Below are positions 20,547 to 32,090 of a stretch of 64,000 nucleotides of DNA, in pieces. The notes under the pieces were generated by a model. That model was not told the DNA's origin and did no database searches. It worked only from the letters and a program-made list of their open reading frames with translations. The translations under genes and the position numbers were made by a program. How positions within the stretch are numbered: the stretch's first letter is position 1; every line of letters starts with the position of its first letter. The stretch comes from Sepioteuthis lessoniana. Lineage: Eukaryota; Mollusca; Cephalopoda; Myopsida; Loliginidae. Location: NCBI GenBank assembly GCA_963585895.1, contig OY757934.1, positions 33,546,712-33,610,711 of the forward strand, read 5' to 3'.

Positions 20547-22440
20547 AGTTATAGTGTAATTTTGTGATTTAACTGTAGCTGTTTCGTTAATTTACAAAAC
20601 AAAACTTAAATTTGCCACAAGGTCACATTTAGGGGTACGTACGATCGAACGTACTACTCCGTAGTAATTGACCTACGAGACTAGTTTATTTTAAGTTGAA
20701 CCATGGTCGATGGGGTTTAACACAAGGTGTAAGGTTAGTTTTATTTTCACATATGATTGTTCAACGACGGAATAAAGAGACAATTTTGTACGAGAACCTT
20801 CTTTATATAGAAAACATAAACTTTTAGCGTCGGATTCTATAGTCTTGAGGAAATTTTTAACTTCATTTTTTTTTCGTTATTTCCGTTGTTGATGATGGCT
20901 AAAGAAATTTTAAGTTTTTAGAAGTTAGACTTTAGTTAATACACTTAAAAACGGCGGAAGATCTTCTCAAATACAGTCTGCAAAATTACTAATGCATCAG
21001 TTTTTACGTATAAGAAATTATATAAAGCTTTAAATGATCTCTTCGTTTAATAAACATTAAATATATTATTTACACAACAAGAGTTACGGTTCGTACTTCT
21101 ACATGAACGTTATTTTCATATCGAGTTTCAAGATTTTAAATGTGTTCGAGTGGCCGAAGCAGAAGGAAAGAAAAAAGATTCATTACGTAATCATAAAATA
21201 TTTTAAAACTTTCAAGAATGCAAAATTAAAATTAGAATACAAAAAAGACCAAAAAGAACAACATGTCCATGCCTGTCAAAAACAACAGGCAGTTAAAGAT
21301 TGAAGTCGCAGTGTTAAGGCTGGAAAAAAAGCAAATTTTCCTATATTACTATTGCAGAATATCCCAAGATTATGTACCTGTATCCAAATAATTTACTGCT
21401 AGGAATAACTTTATCCTGGCAATGAGATGATTTGGTCGTTGAATCTCTTTCTTAAAGTTTGTCTGTTCAAACTATCTGGTTAGAGAAACAAATATTTTCA
21501 TTGGCTAATCTTTATCCGTTGTCATGCCTGCACAGAGAAGCTTGGAACGGTGTCAGATGAAATATTTCCTTCAAATTGAGTTTGACTTAATTTATTTGTT
21601 TGTTTATTTATAATTAATAAATTAATTGTAATTGATATTTTAAAAAATATCATGGTTATAAATGCCATATTAATAATGATATAAATTTAAGATTTATCAC
21701 CATTTTCTTTAGATCAACACTCCTTATTTTTGTCGAATTTTTCTTTTTTCTTTATGTTATATTTCAATCACTTGTTCCCACTTTCTTATATTTATATTTT
21801 CTTGCATTCAAATTATTTCTGTTCTCTATCTTTCTTCTTCTAATGTTGTCGTGTTTTTGTTTGTTTGTTTATTTATTTTGTGGAGGTGACATTAAATGAG
21901 TGTTGTGGGACCAATAAGGATGTCGACCCCACAAGCTTGCTGTATAAGAAATGATATGATAACAGCTAAGACAATGAGGAGACAATCACGAAGCAGTAGA
22001 ATTCAACGCAACGTTAATTTTTATTTTACAAAAATGACGAGTTAACAAATAAATCTGGAAGTGATTTGTCGATTCGATCGTTTGCTTGAGGTCGGTCTGG
22101 ATTGGTATCGGGTAGAGCAGGCCGGTCAGTATCGCCTCAGGTCTGGAACGATGATTGTCTGGTAGACATGCAGGTTAGGGTCGTTTCAGGACTGGAACAA
22201 GACTTTGCAGTTGTAAAGATAAGACTTTCGATTGTTCTTGCCTTAATAAGGACAGGTTTTGTATGCTGTGTTCGTGCGGCCAGGTGATAACTGGGTCAGC
22301 AGGAACGTGGTCAGCAAAAGAAAAAATGATTCAACTGCGGACTGGGACGTCGTCTGGGAAATGGGTTGTGGTGTTTAAAGGTTGTTTTTTTTGCGTCGGG
22401 GTTAACCAATGTGGTGTTGAAAAGTTTTTAGCGTCGAGGT
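20547..22440. other. Unassigned sequence, start of a CG-richer domain
   Basis: CG dinucleotides become visibly commoner from about 20.6 kb. A palindrome GTACGT-ACGATCGA-ACGTAC lies at 20635-20654. At 21898 a TGTTGTGGGACCAATAAGG motif could be an LTR start, but no matching end was found. The open frames at 21103-21303 and 22102-22469 have no recognisable domain. Confidence 0.4.
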
Positions 22441-22480
22441 TACCAATGTGGGGTTTAAAATTTTTATGAAGTTCAGTGGC
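22365..22480 (+). repeat. Imperfect ~38-bp tandem units at the left end of the LTR-like element
   Basis: Three successive units begin TGTGGTGTTTAAAGG, TGTGGTGTTGAAAAG and TGTGGGGTTTAAAAT. The first two are each followed by GCGTCG-(A/G)GGTTA-ACCAA. The third unit is the left end of the 575-bp repeat, so the true element may start further left in this copy. Confidence 0.6.
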
Positions 22481-23021
22481 TAAGGGCAAGACTGTGTTGC
22501 CGTAAGATATCTGACTCCATATTTTGGTTATTTTGCTTTACCCCACGTTAACTTGGCCGGTGCAATGCCTTGCCCAAAGAAGGTCCATAAGAAATATAAA
22601 AAAAGAGAAGATAGGAACAGACAGGAGACGAAAAACTTTTCTTTCAGACTTTCCTTTATTTACCTGGTGAATGGACTAACCAACGCTACGTCTAAAGACA
22701 TAGCGTGGTGCCCAAAACACCAGATAGTAAAAACGGTGTTGTCGGTTCGACGTCACTACCCGAAAAAGAGGTCGGTTCACAGAAAACCTGAGTATTTATC
22801 TCTCTCTACCGGCTCCAAATTCGCCACTCCAAAATTCTTCTAATTTTGGCGCGACCGCTTCTCATTGGCTACTTTACATTTTATTATTTTTCTTTTTTCT
22901 GGTTTTAACCGGATGGATGCGTGGAGCCTTATGCGTGGCGACGCATTTATACATTTTGTATCAGGCAGCCGACGAGTCAACATCCGGTTGGAAGTTCTTT
23001 GGTAATTCCTAAATCGCCACA
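22447..23021 (+). mobile_element. 575-bp LTR-like repeat, copy A
   Basis: Begins TGTGGGGTTTAAAA and ends AAATCGCCACA, giving TG..CA ends inside a 5-bp inverted TGTGG/CCACA. About 98.6% identical to 29708-30283 (seven to eight substitutions and one single-base indel counted by eye). It carries an open frame of about 96 codons (22553-22843), lysine/arginine-rich, conserved between the copies but with no recognisable domain. No target duplication is visible at this copy, and no primer-binding site or polypurine tract was recognised. It could be a solo LTR, an LTR of a larger unrecognised element, or another class. Confidence 0.65.
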
Positions 23022-26000
23022 GGGTGCAGGCTGAAGCGTAGTTGGGTACGGCAGCAGGCAGGAGCGTCGTCTGGAATGGCAACAAGCTCGTGAGTCGTCA
23101 GAAAGAGGTTGAGTTAGACTGTTAGTCTAAATGGAGTCCGCAGAAGACGGGTTCAGCTGTGAGCCTAGCATATATTCACTCCAAGGCAGGATCAACTGCA
23201 GTGGCGGGATTCGGTACGAGCTAGCATGTATGCGCTTCAGCCGTGAGCTTGCAAGTGTTTAGTTGCCAGGTGGGATCAAACTGCAGTGGAAACTGGATCG
23301 TTAGGCGCTAACATGAGCGGCCTTTTGGCTGTGGACCTGAACGTTTTAAGCCATCAAGCTGGTTTGACCGCAGTTAAGCGGGATCATGAGCAGGCTTAGA
23401 CGTTCAAATTCCTGAATAGGATCGACCGCAGAGCTTGGTCGCAGACAGTGAGAAATTTTTTAACAACCAGGCTAGGACCGACTTCGGTTGAGCGGGATCT
23501 CAAGCGAGTGTGAATGTTTCTGCAAGAACTCGGTGCAAGGAAAAGGGGTCAAGTGAGTCGACGAAGTGCAAGGTCGTGCTACACACTAAACCTAGGCCCC
23601 TGGCCACTAAGCTGATTTATTTGTCACTGCCTCCCACCAGACAAGACTTGACCCAAAGGTCGGCTTATAATGAGTTTTAGGGGAGAAGAAGGTCGGGCAC
23701 GAGCCGAGGCTCGAACTCTGCTGGATGATACTAGTCATCAGCATACTTAGAGCAATGTGAGCCTGATGAGCTTTACTGGACATGGACTCAAACGTGAGTG
23801 CAGACACGGATGCCTTATTATAGCTTAAACTGGGGTCTAGTACTGTACAAAGGTGACAATAATGCAGCTCGCTCACCCGAATCCAGTGGCCTTTCGGCTT
23901 CGAGTTTGCCATTGATCCTGAGTCGCGGTGTCGAGCCGATATTTGTTGCTGCCTCCCACTAGATAGGACTTGACACAAGGTCAATGAGCCGAAGGTCTGT
24001 TAAAGCGAGGATTAGGGGCGAAGGGAGGTGACTGATGCATCCAGCCCACTCAAAGGTAGCTCAGCCGAAGCCGGGGGCCTTACGGTCTCAAGTCTACCTT
24101 TGCTGGACAGGGCCCGTTAGCGAACCGGCAGGGCAAACCGAAGCCGGCCACGCAGTTTGCATTCGTGGTAATTGACTATCTTCATATAAGAGAAGGGGAC
24201 TACTACATAAATAGTTTCGGCGGCGATGTCCTATGTTGTCAAAATCTCTCTTTTAAATGTCTTTAAATAATGAAATATCTCATTATTACTACTTAGAGTG
24301 ACTTTTAAATGCAACGTACTTTCATCATTGATTACAACTTAATTCAACTATGATCTGCTGAATTAAGTTATTTCAAAAATAGTTCTTGTTTTTATACGGA
24401 AATTCATTCATCACCTAAGGGCGACATTGTCGGTGCTTCCGTTTACGGTAAGGGTGAAAAAAAAAATGCCGTCGGCTGACGTCACAGGTGATTCTGTGTT
24501 TTCAACGAGGATTATCGATTTGAGTTGCCGATAGGTTACGATATGTGTAGCTCCCGCATTTTTTTTTAGGGTGACAAGTAATATAGACAACGTTGAGAAA
24601 AAGAAATTTAACGACGACGAGATAACATAAAACTGACACTTTTATATTCTAACAACTAAGCAAAAACAATACAAAGGTAGAAAAATGTTTGGGTATTATT
24701 TGTTAGGTATTCGTGAGTGTATATGTGGGTGTGACTGATACAAATATTATGTGAATGTAAGTGTTTATTGTTCGAATATGGTTAAGTGTAAGTGCGCTGC
24801 TAGTTAAACGTGTGTATGGTGAGGTGATTTTGAGATCCATGCAAAGTTCAGAATATTGTAGGGTGGCAAATATACGAATTTCATCATGGGAATGAGTGTA
24901 TTTTTGCTGGTTTCCATTTTAGGCTGCGTGTCTGAAATAGTACGTGGCAAAATATTTGGAGCTATGTGTTGCTCGCTGGGAAGAACTAAGAATGAGAGTG
25001 AGCGCTGTCACGTTGTCATAAGCTTTGTGTCGCCAGCTGGAAAGCGAAGAATGAGAGAGTGAGTTATTGAAAGCGTAGACTATATATAGGTAACCATGTC
25101 AAGTGACCTGCTCCAAACGCAGGATCATTTTTGCGCAGGACAAAATCAAAATGCGCATACGTAGTTGAAAGCACACGGTACGTGACGACTCCGTCTAATC
25201 AGGTTCCTGAAACTATTTAATTTACCGACGCCCCACTACTTTTGTTTCGGGAAAGTTGAGTCTTGGATCTTATTTTTCTCGAATTTATTTTGTTCCACGT
25301 GGTCACCACCGGCCATTCAAAGATATAAGAGCGTAGTTCGTCTTCTTTCTGATTGCTTTGTTACGAGGTTAGTAGGAATAGCAATAAATTATGTTGTTAG
25401 GAGACAAAAATATTTTTTTCTCTGGGATTGCGGATGTGGCTTCCTACGTCACGTGTTCGTTGGTCAAGTGAGAATTTAGACCTCTAATTCTTTCTCTTTT
25501 GCTTTCATTCTTCGAACAGAGACGACAATGTCTTTTTGGTCTGCGCTCGATGGACGAAAAATGGACATGGTTTTTCATTTTTGTTCGTTGGACGGACTCA
25601 GACGAGGCTCTTTTTCATCTTGCCGAGGAAACCAGACAACAACTAAGACGTTTATATGACTCTTCTTTGCACCTCTTTCATACATGCTTGTTAATGGAGC
25701 AATATGCGTCATCTATTTGTTTCGAGACACGTTAATTGTTGCAAAATTTGTTGTATTATTAAATGTACCTCTCAAATCTTTTAATTGTTTATATGAGTTT
25801 ATCTCACCTTTCTTTTCAGCGTTAGTTGGTCAATGGATATACTAATGCTATTATTTGAATTTGGTGATTTGGAAATGATTAAGCATCCTTTCTAACACCA
25901 GATAACAAACAGTCTGTTATAATCACCCTTATTTTCTCAAATAATTTGGTCAGTGTTTCCATTTTCTTCAACGAACTAAAATAAAGATTATCTGAATGGA

Positions 26001-26380
26001 GAGGAAGGCTTTCAGCAGCGCTTTTAACGACACGCGTGTCTTTTTCGTAAGTCAGCATTTGACCCCTAGCCCCTAAAGTTTATCGTAGCCGTCCAGGCTA
26101 CGATACCTAAAATACCTGGTTGAGAGAAAACGCTGAGTCACCCGTGACGTTAGACAACAAAAACGTTGTAAATACGTTATGAGAGAACTTCTGTCACTGA
26201 ACTATTTTTCGAAAGGGATTAATTTTGCTGGCCTTTCGAGAACAAGTTTGTAACCACAGAATAAAATACATTATATTTAGAAGTTCTTCTTCAAAGTATA
26301 ATGAAGTATTTCATTATTACTTATATTTAATAAAGGAATTTCCTGTATTCAGAATTCCTTTTACTCGGTCCAGCAGTGCA
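23022..26380. other. CG-richer region without recognisable genes
   Basis: Two related segments, GCCTCCCACCAGACAAGACT (about 23629) and GCCTCCCACTAGATAGGACT (about 23951), are each followed by a GAC-CAAAGGTC / GACACAAGGTC motif. A TATATATAGG lies at about 25082. The open frames at 23607-23984 (minus) and 25499-25735 (plus) show no known domain. The region could hold a host promoter or decayed retroelements; I cannot decide. Confidence 0.35.
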
Positions 26381-26387
26381 GTAGTGA

Positions 26388-27350
26388 CTGAACGCTATAT
26401 AAACAGCAGGCAGCAACCAAAATTCAATTCGGCAGTCGGGTTCGCTCGAGCCCGGAGGAGAGGTATCTGTTTCCTCTCCCAGTAGCATGGGATCTGTGTC
26501 CTCATTATCAAAACAAACCAAATTGTCAAACGTGGAGTCTGTGTCCTTACCACAAGCCAAAGCAGACGACGTAGAATCCAACCAAGCACTGCTACGGAGC
26601 CAGCACAGACAACCAACCAATCACTGTTGCTCTTCCCATTCAAACAGCTCTTCTCAGAGCTAACATCAGAAAGTCTTCCATTCAACAGTTTTTCTAAGAG
26701 TTAACTTCAGAATGTCTTTTGAGATCTTTTTAGTTCTCATTACACCTTCCTGGAGACGACGATGCAGCAGACAGCACCAATTGCAGACTTGCTCCAGCTT
26801 AACCCATCAGCCGTTCCTGCACAACCAAGCAATAGCATCTGCATCACCTAGTCCACGAGCGACCGCACTGCTCGGACTAGCACTAACACTGGAGGTCACA
26901 TCGACCCCCCCCCGGTTAACCAAGGATTGCATGAACCGGGACATAGATCATCCAGCCCCTGCAACTAATGCGTCCACATCATTGACCGTCTCCATCACTA
27001 TCTACAATCTGACCATAAAGCTACAACTACAATCTGCACCAAGCACAGAGACCATCCTCACCATCTAGACGCGCCGTCGCCACAAACTAATAGACAGTTG
27101 AATCTAAGACTTTCTACAACACTAACTTTCAACACTCAACAGAAACTATACCGGCATGATATAACAACTGCGATTTTTACACTCATACACCTTTCGTGAA
27201 CGATTCGCTCAAAACCTGATATTTAAACTTATTCACTTATCTCTGTCATTTGTCCTCTGTAAATCACAACACACTTCAAACAGTTCGCGGGATTGACACA
27301 TCATCGGGGTTCCACGACAAGTTAATGCTGAAATGAAATATAAATAAAAG
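26388..27350 (+). other. Possible transcription unit: TATA box to polyadenylation signal
   Basis: GCTATATAAACAGCAGGCAG at about 26394-26413 is a good TATA-type promoter, and AAATAAAAG at about 27343 a possible polyadenylation signal. Between them the composition is C- and A-rich and unlike the flanks. A frame starting at 26763 reads MQQTAPIADLLQLNPSAVPA, resembling the start of a retroelement Gag, but stops soon after. Another frame (26712-27068, 118 codons) is open without a domain. A decayed LTR element is my preferred reading. Confidence 0.28.
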
Positions 27351-27539
27351 ACACAAACATCAAAACAAATAACGAGAGGTTGAGTTGTGTAGTGACCAAA
27401 TAAAATAATCTAAATGTGACCTTATTTGTAAAGCACTCAAAAACCTTTAATGGTAAAACTGCTATAGAAAGTGCCAATCAGACCAATCAGCTTCACGCGC
27501 GATTCTTTCACAGTACCGCTGTCGCGAAGTCAGTCTTTG

Positions 27540-28075
27540 GGGTAATTGTGGTGGATCCATCACTCAACTCATTATAAATACAGGCAGCAGCGATTAAATC
27601 ACCAACTGAGATTCAGTAATCAACTTGTCCTGTAGATACGAAGCTCTTCGGCCAGCCGTGGCACGACGGCTTGGATCTAGTCGGGTGTGTCTGGTCTCTC
27701 GATCGAGGTTGCCTGACGTGGGCGCCTCGGAAGCGGCTGACACTCCTCGAGCCTTAGTGGGCCGTCCTTTCAGGCTCTCTTTGCAGAGAGGCAAGGTTTA
27801 TTGCTTGGCGCCTGAGGCGCCCCTTTTTTTTTTTAGTGAAATGCAGACGGGGCTCGAGGCATTTTTAGGAATGTCGGGCGTGTTTTGGCGTCAGGACCCA
27901 CCTTTAAAAGGCTTGTATCGTACTCGTCCGTTTGGTGGAGCGTGCGACTAATAACCGTCGAGATTCGGCATTGAACAACAGAGGACCAACCGTCTGTGAC
28001 ACTTTTCGACTTAAATACCTTGGACATTTTCTTCACTGCAAGATCAGCGGCCAAGAGTAACTATGAGATTTCCGG
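27540..28075 (+). other. Second TATA-led, CG-rich segment
   Basis: CATTATAAATACAGGCAGCA at about 27568-27587 resembles the promoter at 26394 in layout. CG-rich sequence follows, with open frames on both strands (27625-27951 plus, 28054-27833 minus). A run ATGAGATTTCCG/GTACGT at 28061 could be an exon end. No domain is recognisable and the strand of any gene is uncertain. Confidence 0.22.
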
Positions 28076-28317
28076 TACGTAAAAATACCTGTAAAATCTA
28101 GCTTCATCAGTAGATAATATTTGAAAACGGCCGAATCAATCTCAGCAGCTGATAACAACTACTAGAATGTGAATACTCTCTCATTCCTTCCCTATCTCCT
28201 TCTCGCTATGGATAAACCTTCTCTTCTGCTTTACGAACTCAACAACGCGTAAATACATCACTCAAGCTGCGCACTTAAAAAACACACAATGACTCTTCTC
28301 ATATTCATATTTACCCA

Positions 28318-28540
28318 ACCCCTCCGCTCGGGCAGATTATGACACAAGGTCAATTTTTAAGCGGAGTTTAACAGGTTTGAATTCAGAGTTTTCCTTCTCC
28401 TAGACTAGTTGCCTCACCAAGGCTAAAGAACCTAGTCTGTCCTACTATTTACCCATAGCTGGAGGGAGAATAATTGGATTCATACCTTTCCCAAGGGTAT
28501 TAGTGCTATGTGAAATGCAATCAGTCACATCCAGGACTTT
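28318..28540 (-). mobile_element. SINE, tRNA-head family with hairpin tail (family T2, partial)
   Basis: Reading from the right it matches the SINE at 36785-36966: CAAATACCC-type core, CCAGCTATGGGTAAATAGTA and CTAGGTTCTTTAGCCTTGG. After a ~35-bp spacer follows a hairpin, CTCCGCT (28322-28328) with AGCGGAG (28360-28366), enclosing TGACACAAGGTCA. The tRNA-like head is not recognisable here beyond the CCAGGAC remnant. Confidence 0.6.
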
Positions 28541-28959
28541 TCTACTCTCTAAGTTCACTCTTGTACTTCAGTCAATTCAAAATGTTATAAAGGTTACATG
28601 TTTTCCAGTCTTCTTCTCGTCGACATTAAATGCTCGAAGGTGTTGACACAAGACCATCTATATCCAACATTTCTTCTGTTAAGCAGACGTTTTCTTTTTA
28701 TGTATTACTTTGTATGTAAGCAATAATTTTCAAAATATGTTTTTGTGTGCTTTTTTGATTTTTGTGTGTGTACAGTGTACTTAAATATTTTTAGCATTCT
28801 TTTTTTTAATTGCTTACGTGCATATCCTTTGAGGATAAAACTTGGTTATCGTCGTGAAATTTGGGACTGATATTTTTGATTCGGTGTCCGATGAATCTAA
28901 GGTCTCGGTCTATCGTCTTTCGTAGCGATTAATCAGCAACAACCGATGCATGACAACGA

Positions 28960-29175
28960 ACGCCACGGTGAACTCAACTGATACTCAAACTTCACTGAAA
29001 TAAAACATCAGACAACTTAAAAGGCTTGATAAGATCCCATGGAAAATCACTAAAGCAGTGCGTACAGATTATAACAAGTGTCGATAAAGAAAAAACTCCT
29101 ATTGTTTCAGTAGGAAATCCTGAAAGAAAACGAATTATGAAAGCTATAAACATAGGTACTACTATTTTTTTCACT
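28960..29175 (+). pseudogene. Relic reading frame, unidentified
   Basis: Two plus-strand frames join by a frameshift: IRQLKRLDKIPWKITKAVRT then DYNK, and ITSVDKEKTPIVSVGNPERK then RIMKAINIGTT. The amino-acid texture looks coding but I recognise no family. The opposite-strand open frame (29174-28992) is hydrophobic and more likely a shadow. Confidence 0.3.
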
Positions 29176-29581
29176 CTTTTTTCCGTTAAAACGAATTAAA
29201 AATAATTTAAGTCATTATTCATGGTTAGATTTTTGTTTTATTTCAAAGACAGTAAGTAATATCATAATCATCAGTATTAAAAGCAAAAAACAAAACAAAA
29301 AAAAACCCACAAGATATCTGATTAATTTTTAATAAATTCTAAAGATTTAAATTCACCAAAAGTTGACGACCTAACCTAACTTGAGGTTAGGTAGATTAAA
29401 AAGTGTTATCAAAATTTTAAAAAACTTTTAAAAAGTTTTTTTAATTAAATTAGTAACTAGAAACATTAATAAACCGATTGTCCGTCAGGTATTCACATGT
29501 GCATTAGATTTCCACCAAAAATTTATAGTACCTTTTCTTAGTTTAGAAAATCCTATCAGCAATAGTTTATTTTTTGTATTT

Positions 29582-31430
29582 AATCTTCGAGGTGTGAGAG
29601 TGCAGCAGTCTTCAAGGTGTGAGGATGTGGTAATCTTCGATGTGTGAGGGTGGGGCAGTCTTCGAGATGAGGATTATGAAGCTGTCACACTTCTCATAGG
29701 GTAAAAGTGTGGGGTTTAAAATTTTTATGAAGGTCAGTGGCTAAGGGCAAGGCTGTGTTGCCGTAAGTTATCTGACTCCATATTTTTGGTTATTTTGCTT
29801 TACCCCACGTTGACTTGGCCGGTGCAATGCCTTGCCCAAAGAAGGTCCAAAAGAAATATAAAAAAAGAGAAGATAGGAACAGACAGGAGACGAAAAACTT
29901 TTCTTTCAGACTTTCCTTTATTTACCTGGTGAATGGACTAACCAACGCTACGTCTAAAGACATAGCGTGGTGCCCAAAACACCAGATAGTAAAAACGGTG
30001 TTGTCGGTTCGACGTCACTACCCGAAAAAGAGGTCGGTTCACAGAAAACCTGAGTATTTATCTCTCTCTACCGGCTCCAAATTCGCCACTCCAAAATTCT
30101 TCTAATTTTGGCGCGACCGCTTCTCATTGGCTACTTTACATTTTATTATTTTTCTTTTTTCTGATTTTAACCGGATGGATGCGTGGAGCCTTATGCGTGG
30201 CGACGCATTTATACATTTTGTATCAGGCAGCCGACGAGTCAACATCCGGTTGGGAGTTCTTTGGTAATTCCTAAATCGCCACAAAAGTACGCCAATTTTC
30301 GAGGTGAGATGTGTGAAAGAGTGACAGTCTTCGAAGTGTGAGGTTGCAGAAGTCTTCGGGATGTGAAGATGCGACAGTCTTCAAAGTATGAGGAGATGGC
30401 AATCTTCGTGGTGTGAGTGGCATTCTTCATGTTGAGGTGTCTGAAAGAGTGACAGTCTTCGTGGTGTCAAAGAGCGGCAATCTTCGAGGTAGGTTGTGTG
30501 AGGGCGTGGCAGTCTTCGAGGTGTGAGTATATGATAGCCTTCGAGGGGTGAGGGTGCGGTAGTCTTCCAAGTGTGAAGGTGCAGCAGTTTCTGAGGTGTG
30601 AGTGTGTGGGAGTCATGAGGGTGTGGCAGTCTTTGAGGTGTGAAGGGGCAAAAGTCTTCAAGGTGTGATAGTATGGCAGTCTTCGAAATGTAATGGGTGT
30701 AGCAGTCTTCGAGTTGTGAGGTGTATGAGGGAGTGACAGTCTTCGTGATGTGAAAGTGCGGCTGACTTTAGAGTATGAGAATGTGGCAGTCTTCGAGGAG
30801 AGATTTATGAAGATGTGACAGTCATCGTGGTGTGAAAGTGCAGAATCTTCGAGGTGAGATGTGTGAAGGTGTAGCAATCTTCGAGGTGCGAGGATGCGGC
30901 AGTCTTCAACATGTTAGGGTGTGACAATCTTAGAGTTGTTAGGGTACGGGAGTCTTCGTGGTGTGAGAATTTGGCAGTCTTCAAGGTGAGGTGTATGAAG
31001 GAGTGACAGTCTTCGAGATCTAAAAGTAGGGCAATCTTCCGGGTGAGCTCTGTGAAGGCGTGACGGTCTTCGAGGTGCAAGGGCATAGCAATCTTCGAGG
31101 TGTGTGAGCGTGGCACTCTTCGAGGTGTGACGGTGTGGCAGTCTTCGAGGTGAACAGATGCATCAATCTTCGTGGTGAGATTTTTGAAGAGGTGGCAATC
31201 ATCGTGGTGTGAGATAGTGGTAGTCTTCAAGGCGTGAGGGTGCGGCAATTTTCGAGGGGAGATGTGTGAAGCGGTGGGAATCTTCAAGATGTGAGGATGA
31301 GACAGTCTTCGAGGAGTGAGGTAACGGTAGAGTTCGAGGTTAGCTACGTGGGGTGTGACAATCTTCGTTGATGTGAGGGTGCGACAGTCATCGATGTGAG
31401 GTACTTAAAGGGGTAGCAATCTTCGAGGTC
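29582..31430. repeat. Minisatellite of ~26-33 bp units (AGTCTTCGAGGTGTGAG...)
   Basis: Dozens of imperfect units built on GCAGTCTTCGAGGTGTGAGG, with a longer variant containing GAGGTGAGATGTGTGAAG. Excluding the 576-bp element inserted at 29708-30283 it spans about 1.27 kb. On the minus strand 27-bp units yield open frames of 136 and 160 codons (30877-30467 and 31287-30805) made of repeated S-H-L-E-D-C-H and H-T-S-K-T-A-like blocks. These follow from the repeat and give no evidence of a gene. Confidence 0.88.
29708..30283 (+). mobile_element. 575-bp LTR-like repeat, copy B, inserted in the minisatellite
   Basis: Nearly identical to 22447-23021. Minisatellite units lie on both sides and AAAG duplicates its ends (29704-29707 and 30284-30287), so this is an insertion with a four-base duplication (five if the boundary shifts by one base). 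The TG..CA ends, length and duplication fit a solo LTR. The internal frame (29815-30105) is intact as in copy A. Confidence 0.75.
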
Positions 31431-31828
31431 GTCTCGATATGATACAGCTGGTGTCATTAGTTGAACAGCCTCTTCTTAACGAGGCTTGATGTTTTTATAG
31501 GTGTGGTTTTGCTCCGATCTTTGGGGCTTATGTTTTGGTGGGAATGTTCCTAATTGGTTAAAAATATAGCAAATCTCAACAAAATCTTTTGCTAAAATAG
31601 TTAAACACGGTGACAGGACAGAATTGTGTGGAATAAACGATGAAAATATATGAATAAGATTATTGTTCGAGAGTGGCTTGACATTTAAGATAACTTTTCA
31701 AATAGTTCAAGGTGATGAAGCATAGTTGGAGAATGTCGCAGATTTGAGAGTCCAAAACCAACCTGATGGAGGAACAAACAAGAATGGTAGATAGGTAGGT
31801 AAAAAAATGAGTAGGAGAGCAGAAAAAA
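31431..31828. other. Unassigned spacer
   Basis: Between the minisatellite and the gypsy relic. No LTR end or gene was recognised; it may include the decayed 5' part of the gypsy gag. Confidence 0.35.
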
Positions 31829-32090
31829 GTGGCAAATGCTATCGTTGTTGAGAAAACGATAAACCGGACCAATACATCCACAAAAGGGTGAATTTCCATT
31901 ATTGTTTGAAAATAGGGCACTTGATGCAATGATTTTTATAGTAGACGGCATGAACAAGGTGGTTGTAAGTCTCCAACTAAGAAGAATGGTACAGTCAAAT
32001 GTAGATTATGAGTGTTGCAGATGTATACAACACCAAACATCAACTGATATAGAGCTCGAAGGAAAACCAAAAGGATACACCATGTTTTGA

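Noticed and set aside
22553-22843. 96-codon frame inside the 575-bp repeat as a host gene
   Set aside because: It is present identically in the second repeat copy and has no known domain, so it belongs to the repeat, if it codes at all.
22447-30283. The two 575-bp repeats as the LTRs of one 7.8-kb element
   Set aside because: The right copy has its own AAAG duplication within minisatellite DNA, outer flanks do not match, and the interval lacks gag-pol.
30467-31287. Two long minus-strand open frames of 136 and 160 codons
   Set aside because: They are translations of the minisatellite in two phases, without a start context or independent domain.
29582-31430. CRISPR array
   Set aside because: Units are imperfect, contiguous and lack unique spacers; the genome is eukaryotic.
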